From: Jaapia argillacea MUCL 33604
Lineage: Eukaryota; Basidiomycota; Agaricomycetes; Jaapiales; Jaapiaceae
Assembly (NCBI GenBank): GCA_000697665.1
Contig: KL197731.1
Location: 446,810 to 510,809, forward strand
Direction of reading: 5' to 3'
Length of the DNA: 64,000 bases
Below are positions 13,441 through 24,534 of the stretch, in pieces; positions within the stretch are counted from its first letter, which is position 1, and the number at the start of each line of letters is the position of its first letter. The notes beneath the pieces were generated by a model. The model was not told the DNA's origin. It did no database searches and worked only from the letters and a program-made list of their open reading frames with translations. Both the position numbers and the translations under genes were made by a program.

Positions 13441-14296
13441 TCCTCCACCACTTCCAACAATCTGTCTTGTGCATCATTTTACATGAAGTGAATTTTCTTT
13501 GCCATTCAAAGACAGTTACATGTTTTTTGGTTACAGCTACTTGATGAGATTGAATCCATTTTGACAACATATTCCTGAAGTGATGAATGATACGAAGTAG
13601 AAGTAGATCATCAACAATTGGATAAGATTGATTGTACAGCAAAGATCTATAGTCATGTCGAAGTAGGTACTGACGGTTTAGTAGTGTATGCACAAATCTA
13701 ATGGTTCTTTCAACAGATTGTTGTGAATAGTGCATATAGAGGAGTAAAGGAATGTTATCCTTGACGCCATATACATAACTACAGTGGTTGCCTTTAATGT
13801 TGTAAATTGTTTCACATTGAAATGATTGAATGAGAATGTAGCTCAGACTTGCTTTCTTGTAATACAAGTCAAGATCTGAATTGTTGAATTCAGTTATAGA
13901 GAAGTCACTATATAATGTATTGTCATTCAGTGTGTTTGTTTTTCTTGTTGTCAACAAATGTAACTGAATGACAGAAACATATGATACATCATATATAGCA
14001 GGTTTCATGTGAGAACATTGTAGGTTACAGTGTACATTCAAGGTTGTGTATTCTTGTGCTGTAGTTGTTGAGGTGTGCATATAGGAAATGCACAATGATA
14101 CATGGCAGAAGGAAAGTAAGATTACTTGAATAGCCACAATAAAGAGAACAAATAAAAACACAAGCTGTCGTTGTCTCTTTTGCTCTTGATCATAGAGTAA
14201 CTTATATATTATTTCATATTCACAGAAATTCATGTTCATGTTCATTGTTTTGAGAGAAGTGTTTTTAGGAGTGGTTGAGTGTGGTGACATTGGCAT
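13436..14296 (-). CDS. unknown ORF with one membrane segment
   Basis: An uninterrupted frame of 286 codons in AT-rich DNA, where chance frames of this length are unlikely. After a short polar N terminus it has a strongly hydrophobic stretch (LVFLFVLFIVAIQVILLSF) at about residues 45-63, then a soluble region rich in Ser, Tyr, Leu and His and a basic, Trp-containing C terminus (DCWKWWRK). I recognise no family. It overlaps the upstream edge of the Helitron remnant on the same strand and may be an accessory or captured gene, or a chance reading of the Helitron 5' region. An expression check would decide. Confidence 0.4.
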   Translation of the reverse strand: MPMSPHSTTPKNTSLKTMNMNMNFCEYEIIYKLLYDQEQKRQRQLVFLFVLFIVAIQVILLSFCHVSLCISYMHTSTTTAQEYTTLNVHCNLQCSHMKPAIYDVSYVSVIQLHLLTTRKTNTLNDNTLYSDFSITEFNNSDLDLYYKKASLSYILIQSFQCETIYNIKGNHCSYVYGVKDNIPLLLYMHYSQQSVERTIRFVHTLLNRQYLLRHDYRSLLYNQSYPIVDDLLLLRIIHHFRNMLSKWIQSHQVAVTKKHVTVFEWQRKFTSCKMMHKTDCWKWWRK

Positions 14297-14472
14297 GGAG
14301 AATTAACAGGTACAGGATGAGGTTTCTGTTCCTTGTCTTATATATCAAGAAGGAAGTGATGTCATATGGGAGCTATTTGTGTTTCTTGAGTAGCATGTGA
14401 TATTTCATGTGATCAGTAGTATGACTGTCTGCAATGAGTTTAGACAGGATAATCAATTAAGGGAAGACCATA

Positions 14473-15176
14473 ATGCATATTAGAACACAGTTGTTTCAAT
14501 TTCCATCATCATACAATCCATACTGTATGACCAATCTATACAAACCCATGGGTGTCAGGATGAGAGTAGAGGATTTGTGTGGAGTTGATGCAGTTCCTGA
14601 TTATGGCTATCGTTCTTTGAAGGAGATTCACACTGTTGTTAGTTGTTTTTTTTTTGCACTATTTGAAAAGTGAAACTCATGTTCCATTCAATTATAGAAG
14701 AGTTGGATCATAACCTCAGTGGAAGATATAATCCATCATCCACATATGGTGGAGATCTCATTTGATAAAATCCAAGAGGATGACATGATCCTGGCAGTCA
14801 GGTTCAAGTCTACAATGGTTGATCTCGACAGTATGAGCAAGATATCAGATTCAGTATGTGGTTGTGTCATTGTGGGTAAAGGAAATAGTGAGGTGTTTCT
14901 TTCCTAATGTTTTAGATGCAATTAACTATTCATTTTTGTTAGAATCTTAAGCACGGTGAACATGACCTACTCAACTTCAAGGGTTCAGTTGGACATGCAA
15001 CCCCATGTATGAATCAAGAAGGACTATGCTGGGAGGGTTATGTTCCCATTGCAGAGACAAAGGAAGCAATATTGCATAATTGTGATGCCTTGATTATTCA
15101 TCATTATTTTTACGTGCCATATGAAATGGAAGTCACAACAGAGATCACTGTAATTACATTAACTTCATCTTTATAA
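14473..15176 (+). CDS. unknown gene, at least three exons
   Basis: Exon 2 (14698-14892) and exon 3 (14943-15176, ending in TAA) both keep frame across an intron with GTGTTT and TTAG sites and together give about 143 residues, for example EISFDKIQEDDMILAVRF and HDLLNFKGSVGHATPCMNQ. An upstream exon around 14473-14610 carries RMRVEDLCGVDAVPDYGYRS, but its donor site is unclear. The alternation of hydrophobic and polar residues suggests a beta-rich fold, perhaps OB-like; that is inference. The gene is divergent to the ORF at 14296. No function is proposed. It resembles in style the unknown gene at 21.3-22.6 kb, but I cannot show homology. Confidence 0.5.
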
Positions 15177-15515
15177 TGATGTCATATGGTAATGCCTTTT
15201 GCTTGCTCACATGACTCTATGTTGTGATATTCTGCCAAATACCTGTATATATATCAAATTCCTTTACCCAGTTTGCACTTCTTCAACCAAGTCTGCAGTT
15301 TGTATTTGTATGTATGAGAAGTAAAACCAAAAGTATTACGGTATTCAATCACTTGATTAGAATGTTGTAGGATTGACAATTAGGATGTCACAAAATTTCA
15401 CAGTTTCATAAGCAGCTGAAAAATGGCAGACACTTTCTAACACTACAAACTTAGCACTAGCCAGAATATCTGCACTTACATTGACTTTCTTTACCTAGAT
15501 CAGAGTTCTTCAAAG
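15177..15515. other. intergenic, no gene seen
   Basis: AT-rich sequence with no supported frame. The word TTTGTATTTGTATG near 15300 is partly repeated near 15526-15540 next to a similar TTCTTCAA(C/A) context, a small local duplication in front of the following gene. Confidence 0.4.
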
Positions 15516-16734
15516 ATGTCTGCAGGTTTGTATTTGTTAGTTTCTGTATTGAACTCCACTGATTGTTGAATTCTATCTAATTGTAGTTCAAACAGTTATA
15601 TCCAGTGCCGACCTACTTCCCATAATCCTCCAACATATGGATACTGCATTCACCTTTAATATCAATAGTTACATGCCCGAAGACCTTGTAGATATATGAA
15701 AACAAGTCATGGGCTTATCGGTAGTCTGTCAGCTGTGGTATGAGATATTGCAAGAGCTGCTTGTGTGATACATTCAGCTACCAGAAAGCAACACATCACA
15801 TACATCCAATTGGGTAGCTCTGTTAACAGAGCACTTGGGCAAATATGTGACAAATTTATTCATCACCGACATCGATGAACTATTGGACCTCCCAGATGCT
15901 GTGAAAGCAGTGTCATTCATGTCAAACATTCATACAGTTTGCCTAGAGAATGACATGCTTGGAGATACTATGGACCTCCTTCATCATTTACCCAGCACAC
16001 TTGCCCATCTCTTCATTCATCACATTCACATCACATACGATCTCTACTCAACCAACACCCTCTCATTCTCCCATTTGAAGTCATTCTCGGTTCAAAACTT
16101 GACCTTTGAACATCACCTACTTGGTCACTTCAGATTTGCATGGCACATTTTTCAAAACTTCTCATGTTTAGATTGGGACATGTTCACCAATCACAACGAT
16201 GATACAATTTGGACTACAATCCATTCAAGTATTACCCCTGGTACAACACTCAACCTTACAATTTTACGACTTGGCACAGTGGACCAAAAGAAGTGGGATG
16301 CTTTTGATTCCTTTTTGACTTTGTGCCCAAACCTAGTTGAACTAGGAATACAAAAGGGAGATCCCACAGAGTCCAACCCATTGTCCATCACCACCATTCC
16401 TCGACTGGATACATTGGGAGTTCTGACTTCAATTCTCTCACATTTTCTTCCCCAGCATCTTCTTGCTCTACACATCAATGGAAGTTGGCTTGATGAGATG
16501 TCCATGTGGCCCATCGTGGATACAATTCCATCCAATATCATCAAGTTATCTATTATCTTACCATTTGATGCATCTGATGCCACTGTGGATGCATTACTTG
16601 TCAGGTTTCCCTTGATCACAGAGTTGATGATAGACTATAGCGATATTGAATCTTCTGAAACTCTTGATTATGAGGTATGTTGTGGAGAAAAGAAATTGTC
16701 AAGTATGGTTGTTAACTTAACTGAACAGCGATGA
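15516..16734 (+). pseudogene. F-box/LRR-like protein relic
   Basis: A short first exon (15516-15525) joins through a 71-base intron to an exon starting at 15597, giving a start of MSAVQTVISSADLLPIIL. The segment VCQLWYEILQELL looks like an F-box-type alpha-helical region, and the following 299 codons from 15835 are open and leucine-rich with regularly spaced LxxL patterns (for example PSTLAHLFIHHIHI), the look of fungal F-box proteins with degenerate LRRs. Such proteins serve as substrate adaptors of SCF ubiquitin ligases. Two in-frame TGA codons (15697-15699 and 15766-15768) break the N-terminal part. A final GTATGT...ACAG intron (about 16676-16729) would give a short alternative end. Confidence 0.55.
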
Positions 16735-17261
16735 ATCGATTCAGTAACATGTTATACAGCTATAATACCCAACCTTATCAAAGTCAAACTTATAATCGCT
16801 TCTGGTGGGGTTGTGGATAATCTAATGAAATCCAGGTTATCCAGATTGAGCCCAGAAACATCTCAGTTGCATGTTTTTCAAGTAGATACTGTGTATTGTG
16901 TTCTCAGAGATGCTCCTGACTTTGATTTCCATATTGGCGAGTACAATAGGTGGTGGTAGTAGTGTCTGTTCTTGTTGGTTACCTATCCTTGTATATCCAT
17001 ATCAGGTCCTGCCTGGATTGATGCAGTGGTTACTCATGGTTGTTACTATATTGTACATCAAAAAGATGTATCATACGTTATCCAATATTTGTTTGTGTCT
17101 GTGTTTATTGGACATAGATCATCACAAGTACATGTATTTGCATACTATATGAGTTACATTTGTATATACATGGACAGCACACTGATCATTTAGATACAAG
17201 TACACACATTCAAAGTTGTCAACGTTCATTGAGCAAAAATGCATGTGGACAAACTATTCAT
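16735..17261. other. intergenic, no gene seen
   Basis: Short frames only, mostly hydrophobic by chance in AT-rich DNA. The stretch separates the 3' ends of two convergent genes, so it probably holds both terminators. Confidence 0.35.
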
Positions 17262-19885
17262 CTACATCAGTACTGCAACCCAGTGTAAGTTAAGAGAAAG
17301 GCTGATTCCATTCTGGCCTGAGTATGTGTTGACAGTAAAACATACAATGACTGGCGTGGTTGTGGGGACTTCTGCATCATGATATCGAGGAATATTAGAC
17401 AGATTGACAATTGACCAGAAGGGAAAGTTTCCAGAAGATGCATCATAAATAGGGACTATAACGGAGGAATTTGAGGTGAAAAAATATTTCCTGGAAAGAT
17501 GCACAAATACCTTCATCATTGGCATTTAATGCAACTTGATTAGAGATAGAGGAAGATGCGACATTAAGACGTGACTTGTAGGTGACACCACGGGTTGGAG
17601 ATGATTGTACTAATAAAAATAATCAGTATCCATATCCATATTAGCGAATAAAACTTAACTTACGTGTGCCAGGTTTGGCAGAAGGCACAGTCTTGAATTC
17701 AAGTCCTCCATTCCACAAAGGCATGGTGACATTCTTCAAGCGAAATACTTCTCCAACAAAAGCTGCAAACTGCTCATATTCCACTGGAATAGGCATGATC
17801 CTGATTGATTTGTATTCCTTTCCCTCTTGCAATCCAGACATGGAGCAAGGTGTCGATATGTTGCTTGACAAGACTTCACCCACCATCATGCATTCAGCAA
17901 CACCACCAGCTTGTCGTCCAAGATATGGAGTCCTGCTAATGTGAGCAAACAAGAAAGTCGGCTGGATTTGCTCTGGAGGGATTAACAAATCCATTGTCAA
18001 TTTTCTTTGTGATAATGACCTTGACAATGTATCTATAATCCATAACACATATAAAATCAAAGAGTAAAACTGTATACAGGGAAAATACTCACTCCATATC
18101 AGCACCATCAGCAGCCCAATCTTTTAGTGAGACCATCTTCTCTTCACTCGAAGAAGCACCTGTTGCAACAGTAACTGCACTGAGGGGTGTCAGTCCAGAG
18201 TAGGTGTCTTTCAAGTATTCATTGGCATCCTCTATGTTGGTAACCTCACAATTTTTATCAGATTGACTATAACATAAGTTGAATTAGGAAAGATTAAAGA
18301 AAAATGATTAGCAATTATTGAAACAAACAGCATACCTCTTATTAGGAGTGATAATAACAGGACTGAGAAGTCGGCTGACATGTTTAGAGGAACTAAAATA
18401 AATCATTAAGAAACAAGTTGCACCTTAGCTTAAAGGTACTTACCCTTCCTTCTTATTGCCAGCTTCATCATCAACATAAAATCATGGTTTCTTTGCACTG
18501 TGAGTAAAGTCAAAATTGAAATTGATCTTGTGATAGATGTAGTCACAAAATGCTTACCTCTTAGGCTTCTCGTCACTTGATTCTGACCTAGGATTCCTAG
18601 CAAATTTACAGTTAAGTTGTGAACAACTTGATTGAAGTTAGGATTTACCTTTTCTTACTTGGGGTGTGAGGCAAAGTCAAAGCTTTCATTGAACTTTGGG
18701 TAGATACAGCAACTTTCTTGGAAGATTGCATAGGAGTACCAATGTTACCACTCTTTGAAGCTTTGAAAGTGACAATAGGTTCATCTTCATCTCTGTTAAT
18801 GTAACATGGTAAAGTTGAGATGTATGCATGGGAAGTAAATAAAATGTACGTGGCAGTCTCCACATGAGCACGATGACCTTCTGTAGTATGAGAATGAAGT
18901 GGTTCCCTTTGAATAGTGAAATTAGATGGAGAATACAATTCACATTAACGTGACTCACTCACCAGAAGATATCTCCACAACAGACATAGCCCTTTCAACT
19001 TGAGGCAGTTTCGGTCTGTTGGAGGTCTTGTGATTAGGCCTATGGACATATTAGACCAGGATGAATTAATAAAACATCTTAACTCACTTTATCACACCTT
19101 CACCATGGTGTTCCGATATCATGTGACCTTTGGAAGACTTGGCAATCAATTTCTTCCTACATTGAATTGAAGCACCTGACAACATTTGGGTGCTGATAAC
19201 AGAATTTTCAGTATAGCATCCAATGAACAGGACTGTTGAACTACTCACTCATCATCAGATGTTGGATCAGCTGAAAGACTAAATGAAATCAGGAACAAGT
19301 TACATGGATCAATGTTGCTAAGACACTTACTTCTCATCATCGCCATCTTCTTCCATCTCTCCATCTTCCATGGCAGAGTAACTTTCATTATCATCAACAT
19401 CTTCTTCGTCTTCTTCAATCCCATCTAATCCATCCTGTTCTTGACACTCCTCAATATCTTCTTCAACTCTCCCTTCTCCACTATCAACATTGTCTTCAAT
19501 GGGCTGAACTGGAAGGTTTGAAGGTATTCTAAAATTGTAAGAATATAAGTGTTACAGTGAATTGTAAAAAAAGAAAAGATTACTTTGACTTTGATCCAAG
19601 AGTTGTTGGGCGCTTCTGTGAATTGCATTTACTTAGTGGAATGTGAAATCAATGTCTCTAAAATGATAAAGTTCTGTAATCAACTTACTTTTGCACATTG
19701 GCAACGTCCTTTGATGCATTGGCAGTGTCCTTTGATGAAATAGGCACATTTTGTTTTCCTCCTTTAGACTTTGCTCTAGTGATTATTGGAGTCAATGGAA
19801 GACTTTAATCATATTTAGATGTAAATTCACTATGAATTAAAAATTGTACTTACAACGTAGAATTTCTCTTAGTCTTGGGAGGCAT
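17262..19885 (-). pseudogene. many-exon unknown gene with acidic middle and conserved C-terminal domain
   Basis: Starts at 19885 with MPPKTKRNST and can be followed through about a dozen exons with good GTAAG/GTGAG donors. An early exon repeats the phrase SKDTANASKDVANVQ. A strongly acidic exon (about 19530-19330) holds EEDEEDVDDNES-type runs, followed by several short basic exons (KKLIAKSSKGH, NPRSESSDEKPKR), which is the pattern of a nuclear protein. The last third (about 18110-17650) has a hydrophobic-polar pattern with GVAECMMVGEVLSSN and FRLKNVTMPLWNGGLEF, and the final exon has VIVPIYDASSGNFPF, ending at TAG 17264-17262. A frameshift lies near 17970 and an in-frame TGA near 18482. It is divergent to the gene at 21314. 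I recognise it only as an Agaricomycete-type unknown; a capsid-like beta domain in the last third was considered but not claimed. Confidence 0.5.
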
Positions 19886-21313
19886 TGATGAAGTAAAATA
19901 GAAATAGTTGGAGTCAAGTTACACAGAACAGAAGATGGATGTTGACAGAATCAAAGAACAAAGAAAGGGATTTCTTTGATTGCAGACTGATAAAAAGTTG
20001 TACAGTATATATAAACATTCTGTGGACATACCACTGGTCTTTGCTAAGGTGATGACCATGCAAGAATTTGCACATCGGCAGTGAAGTGTGGTCATGGGAG
20101 GCAATCTTTGTCACCTGTGAGGTCATTGTCAAGGAAACAGTCATCACATGTTGTGGAGAGAACAATTAGACAAAGAAAGATATGGATAGGGTTACAGCAG
20201 ATGGACAACTTTGAAAAGACTCACAAGGGATGATCCAAGCCTAAGAGAACAGTCCTGATCCATTGAGAAGATATCAGATCATTCTAATGGTTAAACTATG
20301 TGTATGTAATCAAATTCATACTCAGTAGATGCAAGGACAGTGGCACTGGGAAATTAGTGGGTTGAAATCCAAGATCTCAAGTCCATTACTGGTCATATTG
20401 GGTGCGGTTTCATCATGTTTCCACATCATATGTTCTCCTCAATTGTTAGACAAACTTAATCATATTTGCAATACATAAAAACAAAAGAAAATTTGACTCA
20501 CATGTTCTCATTCCTCATGGAGATTGGAGTTAGTCTCGTAGACAATGATGAAGCAGTCATACTCAAAAAGTTATAGTTTAGAAGTTCAAGCATGTTATTC
20601 CTGAAAGGAACAAAAAGCTCAGACTATCTGACTATTTAGGCTTTTCAGAATGGGGACTCACATGTTCTCATTAGTGGTGGAGATTAGAATTAGTCTTGTA
20701 GACAATGATGAATCAGTCATACTCAAAAAGTTATTGTTTAGAAGTTCAAGAATGTTGTTCCTGAAATGAACGAAAAGCACAGACTATCTGAGTTTTTAGG
20801 CTTTTCAGCATGGGGTTGTATATAGTTCCGAATGGTCAATGATTGGTATACACATGTCTAAACCTAACCCTACTTCAGAATCAATATCACATCTAAGTGG
20901 AAATGATTCTGTACATGTGGTTGTGCACATGGCTGCAATTTCAAATACTCTCATCCAATTCTTTTGGCTCCACAATATCATGTGCAAAGAATGATGTATT
21001 TAGAAATAATGGACCTCACTAACGGAGATGGGGTAAAAGGCTAATCGTTTGTAAGTTTAGAGTTTTAGTCCCTGTGACATCATTGATTTCCAAACGATTG
21101 ACTACAGAATTGGTAAATGACAAGGAAGGAAATCAGACACCATGCTACAGGAGATGATAGAGAAGGCAAGTGATATCCAAGGTCCAAAGAGATTCTAAGG
21201 ATTGTTCCAAATATGGTGAAGAAAAGTAAACCTTGGAGAATGATGCCACTGCAGAGTAGATGATGCAGTGACATATAAGTACAAAGCTATGCAATCATTG
21301 AGCACCCAGTAAT
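19886..21313. other. long divergent intergenic region
   Basis: About 1.4 kb between two divergent unknown genes. It carries the 160-base tandem duplication described separately. Short frames inside it are not supported. Confidence 0.4.
20497..20816 (+). repeat. tandem duplication of a 160-base unit
   Basis: Two direct copies (about 20497-20656 and 20657-20816) both begin with CTCACATGTTCTCATT and contain CAGTCATACTCAAAAAGTTA and the word TTTAGGCTTTTCAG. By eye they are about 90 percent identical. The copies sit between two divergent genes and could carry duplicated promoter elements. Confidence 0.85.
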
Positions 21314-22550
21314 ATGACTTCCATCACGTTCGAAGCTGCTCAGTCGAATTTGTTGGATATTGAAGAATCTAGTAAGTAAATTTCGTTTTCTTCAATGCAT
21401 ATGCATACAATGACTTCTATCAGAGCTTTGCCTCAAAGAGTTTGTTGTAGATGCAGATGAACATTCATCTATAGATCAGTTGACATCTTTGAGACAGGTA
21501 AGTTTCTCAAAAGGTGAATTGTCTTTTTTCTAATTTTTGCAGAGGACGACTTTTTGTCGCACAATGAAGGGAATTCTTTGTGGTGCACCTCCAAGAATTC
21601 GGCTCGGTATTGTGAATGGTAATGTTGTGGATGAGTGTGTGTTCAGACTTCAAGGATTTGTGGTGGATACTTCTCTCCCTCCTTACCTGAATGTTCATGG
21701 GTGAGGATTTTACCAACTCATCAAAGTTTCATTGTTGATTGAACTACAGACTGCCTGAGAATCTCTCCTACCTCTACCAGTCCATTCGCATTCATGGTCA
21801 TGGCCTTGATTACTTCGAGAAGGCTGTGGAATCTATGTGACATATTTCAATGGTACTTACTCAAGCTGTCCCATCTGGACTTTTAGACACTGATGTTATC
21901 GACCAATTTGCCTATTATGGATCTATTGAATTCTCCAACTTGCTGCTATGTCCATCAAATCTTGTCACTCCAATCGATGTCATCGATATATCCGACAATA
22001 TTGACCCCCTCCACGTCTTGTAGAAGAAGAAAAAGCATTGGTTGGTCCATACTCCTAATAATGTCGTCCATTACATGGAATTGAATCAACAGAAGAGGGA
22101 CATAAATAGGTGAGAAGACATTTTTATATATGATGCAATTTACTGACCATCAACCAAGCTACCATCACACCAAAACCTGTTTCCTGCATTCAATTTGATC
22201 TGGTCAACTTGTTGAACTGGAGGTATCATTTGGTGCTGTACGATCTCATGGAGGTCATAAACTGTTGTGTACTTTACAATCCATCTTGATTTTGGAACAA
22301 GAGCTTGCCATGGTAAGTTGGTACTTTTATATTCATCGGAAACTTCATTCATACTAATATGAATTAGAATGCTTGGCTCAAACATACTATGACTTCTCTT
22401 CCACCAAATGTCAAGACACTGAAACATAAGCAAAGGGATCCTCAGGATGATGATGTTGATAAAGATGTGAAAAGGGTGGCCATAGCTGTTGGTCGTATGA
22501 ATTTGGATGGCCCTGGGGAATTGGAAGAAGTAATGTCAGAAACCAATTAA
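21314..22550 (+). pseudogene. six-exon unknown gene, Agaricomycete family
   Basis: Exons 21314-21371, 21424-21497, 21543-21700, 21750-22109, about 22157-22312 and 22368-22550 join in frame with canonical sites. The protein starts MTSITFEAAQSNLLDIEES, has RIRLGIVNGNVVDECVFRL in exon 3, YYGSIEFSNLLLCPSNL in exon 4, SGQLVELEVSFGAVRSHGG in exon 5 and a charged tail ending VMSETN. No known domain is recognised. Three stops interrupt an otherwise clean reading: TGA 21838-21840, TAG 22021-22023 and TGA 22196-22198. The gene is divergent to the 17.3-19.9 kb gene, and the two may have travelled together in one element. The fact that six exons still splice in frame indicates recent decay. Confidence 0.6.
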
Positions 22551-23095
22551 GATCACATGGTTCAGCTATTTACCTCCTTTAATAACCCGTCATAGCAGCT
22601 GCTGTCTTCTATAGGCTTGCTACTAATGTGTCAGCAACAAACAACAACCAGGGATGTGACTGGCAGCAGCGCCGGAAGAGTAGTGCGAGTAGCAACAAGG
22701 AGTAATGAGGTCGACCGATGACACACAGGTGTGGCTGGTTTGGAATAGACTAGCTCAAGACTGGCATTTGCATTAAAGTGGTACAAGCTTATATACTACA
22801 TGGCTAGTCTAAGAATAGTCCGATGGTACAATAAGGCATCATACCAAGTCAGAAGAGTCTTTAATGCTACAGGTAGGAACAATAAGGAATGTTCTATGGG
22901 TCACATGACTGAAAGTAAAAAGAACATGACATAATGGTGCGGCCAATGGAGGATAGGTTGTATACTAATGCAGCAGCCGATAGTCAAGAATTGGGATAGA
23001 TACATAGCGGCTGACCTAAGATCACATATATATATTGCTGAAACATCCATTAACTTTGTATTGTAAGGCTATCTAGTACTGATAATGTATTATAT
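22551..23095. other. intergenic, no gene seen
   Basis: Mixed sequence with a GCAGC-rich patch at 22600-22690 and no supported frame. It leads into the tandem array that follows. Confidence 0.4.
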
Positions 23096-24130
23096 ATAGG
23101 ACCGGGGATGAGGTAGGGGGGCCGTGGACCGAGGAGGGTGACCAGGAGTAAATTGTACACCGGTCTCGAGGTAAAATAGATGCTCAAGGGCTACTTTGGA
23201 GGGTCTGGGGAGGGTGTATGAGGCTGGGAGGGTGCGGGGGTGACTGGAGAAGGCATGGTCAAAATTTATCAGAGTATCTGGGACACTAACCAGAGACTTT
23301 TGGAGGGTCTGGGGAGGGTTTATAAGGTTGGGGTATGGATGGGTGACCAGGGAAGAGAGCGTCAAAATCTAATGGAGGACCTGGGACACTGACTAGTGTA
23401 CTTTGGAGGGTCCGGTGATAGTTTGGGAGGGTGGGATATGGGTGGGTGACCAGGCAAGGCAGTGTCAAAATTTTTTGGGCGATCTGGGACACTAACTAAT
23501 GTACTTTGGAGGGTCTGGTGATAGTTTGGGAGGGTGGGAGATGGGTGGGTGACTGGGGAAGGCAGTGTCAAAATTTATTGGAAGACCTAGGACAATGACT
23601 AATGTACTTTGAAGTGTCTGGTGATAGTTTGGGAGGGTGGGAGATGGTTGGGTGACTGGGGAAAGCAGTGTCAAAATTTTTTGGAAGACCTGGGACACTA
23701 ACTAGTGTACTTTGGAGTGTCTGGTGATAGTTTGGGAGGGTGGGTGATGGTTAGGTGACTGGGGAAAGCAGTGTCAAAATTTGTTGGAAGACTTGGGATG
23801 CTAACTCATGTACTTTGAAGCATCCAGTGATAGTTTGGGAGGGTAGGAGATGGTTGGGTGACCAGGTAAAGCAGTGTCAAAACTTGTTGGAAGACCTGGG
23901 ACACTAACTCATGTACTTTGGAGGGTCCGGTGATAGTTTGGGAGGGTGGGAGATGGGTGGCTGACTGGGGAAAGCAGTGTCAAAATTTTTTGGAAGACCT
24001 GGGACACCTACTAATGTACTTGGGAGGGTCCGGTGATAGTTTGGGAGGGTGGTGATGGGTGGGTGACTGGGGAAAGCAGTATCAAAATTTATTGGAGGAC
24101 TGGAGACACTAACTTGGGTAGTTCGAATGA
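23096..24130. repeat. tandem array, 103-base period
   Basis: About nine to ten copies of a 103-base unit run in direct orientation. The recurring words are GATAGTTTGGGAGGGTGG, then GGGTGACTGGGGAA and CAGTGTCAAAATTT. The last of these recurs near 23461, 23564, 23667, 23770, 23873, 23976 and 24079, exactly 103 bases apart. The first copies (23096-23400) are more diverged. The minus strand reads as Pro/Ser/His-rich peptides, but the period is not a multiple of three, so these are not a repeat protein. This is a minisatellite. Confidence 0.95.
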
Positions 24131-24534
24131 CTGAAAACTGCGCAGAACAACTGGACTAGACATAAAACACCCTCTTAGAGTCATGCCAAGGGAGTAACAT
24201 CTTCACCAGGGTATCCGGCAGTTGGATTATGAGCTCCTGGCGATGTCCTCAGTGAAATGATGGTTGAATGAAGTCAAATATTGGTAGGGAAGACAAAGAC
24301 AACAGAGATTTTGAAACAGTAAACAATGGCATTGTGATGCAAGGTGAGTGAACGCAGTTTGATAGCAATACCGGGGGTTTGCAAGAACACCTGGAAAACA
24401 AGTTGAGTACCTAAGTTGAATTGCAGTCAAATATTTGATAGCAGGCAAGAGATCAAAGGCCATTGAATTCACGACACGCACACATGGATACTGGAGTACA
24501 GAAAACTATCAATGACAACTATGGACTCAGCTAA
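24131..24534. other. 3' flank of the following minus-strand gene, no gene seen
   Basis: A minus-strand frame at 24227-24481 is short and unsupported. The stretch probably holds the 3' untranslated region of the gene ending at 24535. Confidence 0.35.

Noticed and set aside
17650-18110. A capsid-like or enzyme-like domain in the C-terminal part of the 17.3-19.9 kb gene
   Set aside because: Hydrophobic pattern alone is not enough to name a fold.
23090-23698. Minus-strand Pro/Ser/His-rich frames through the 103-base array, looking like a repeat protein
   Set aside because: The repeat period is not a multiple of three, so successive units change frame; the frames are by-products of the array.
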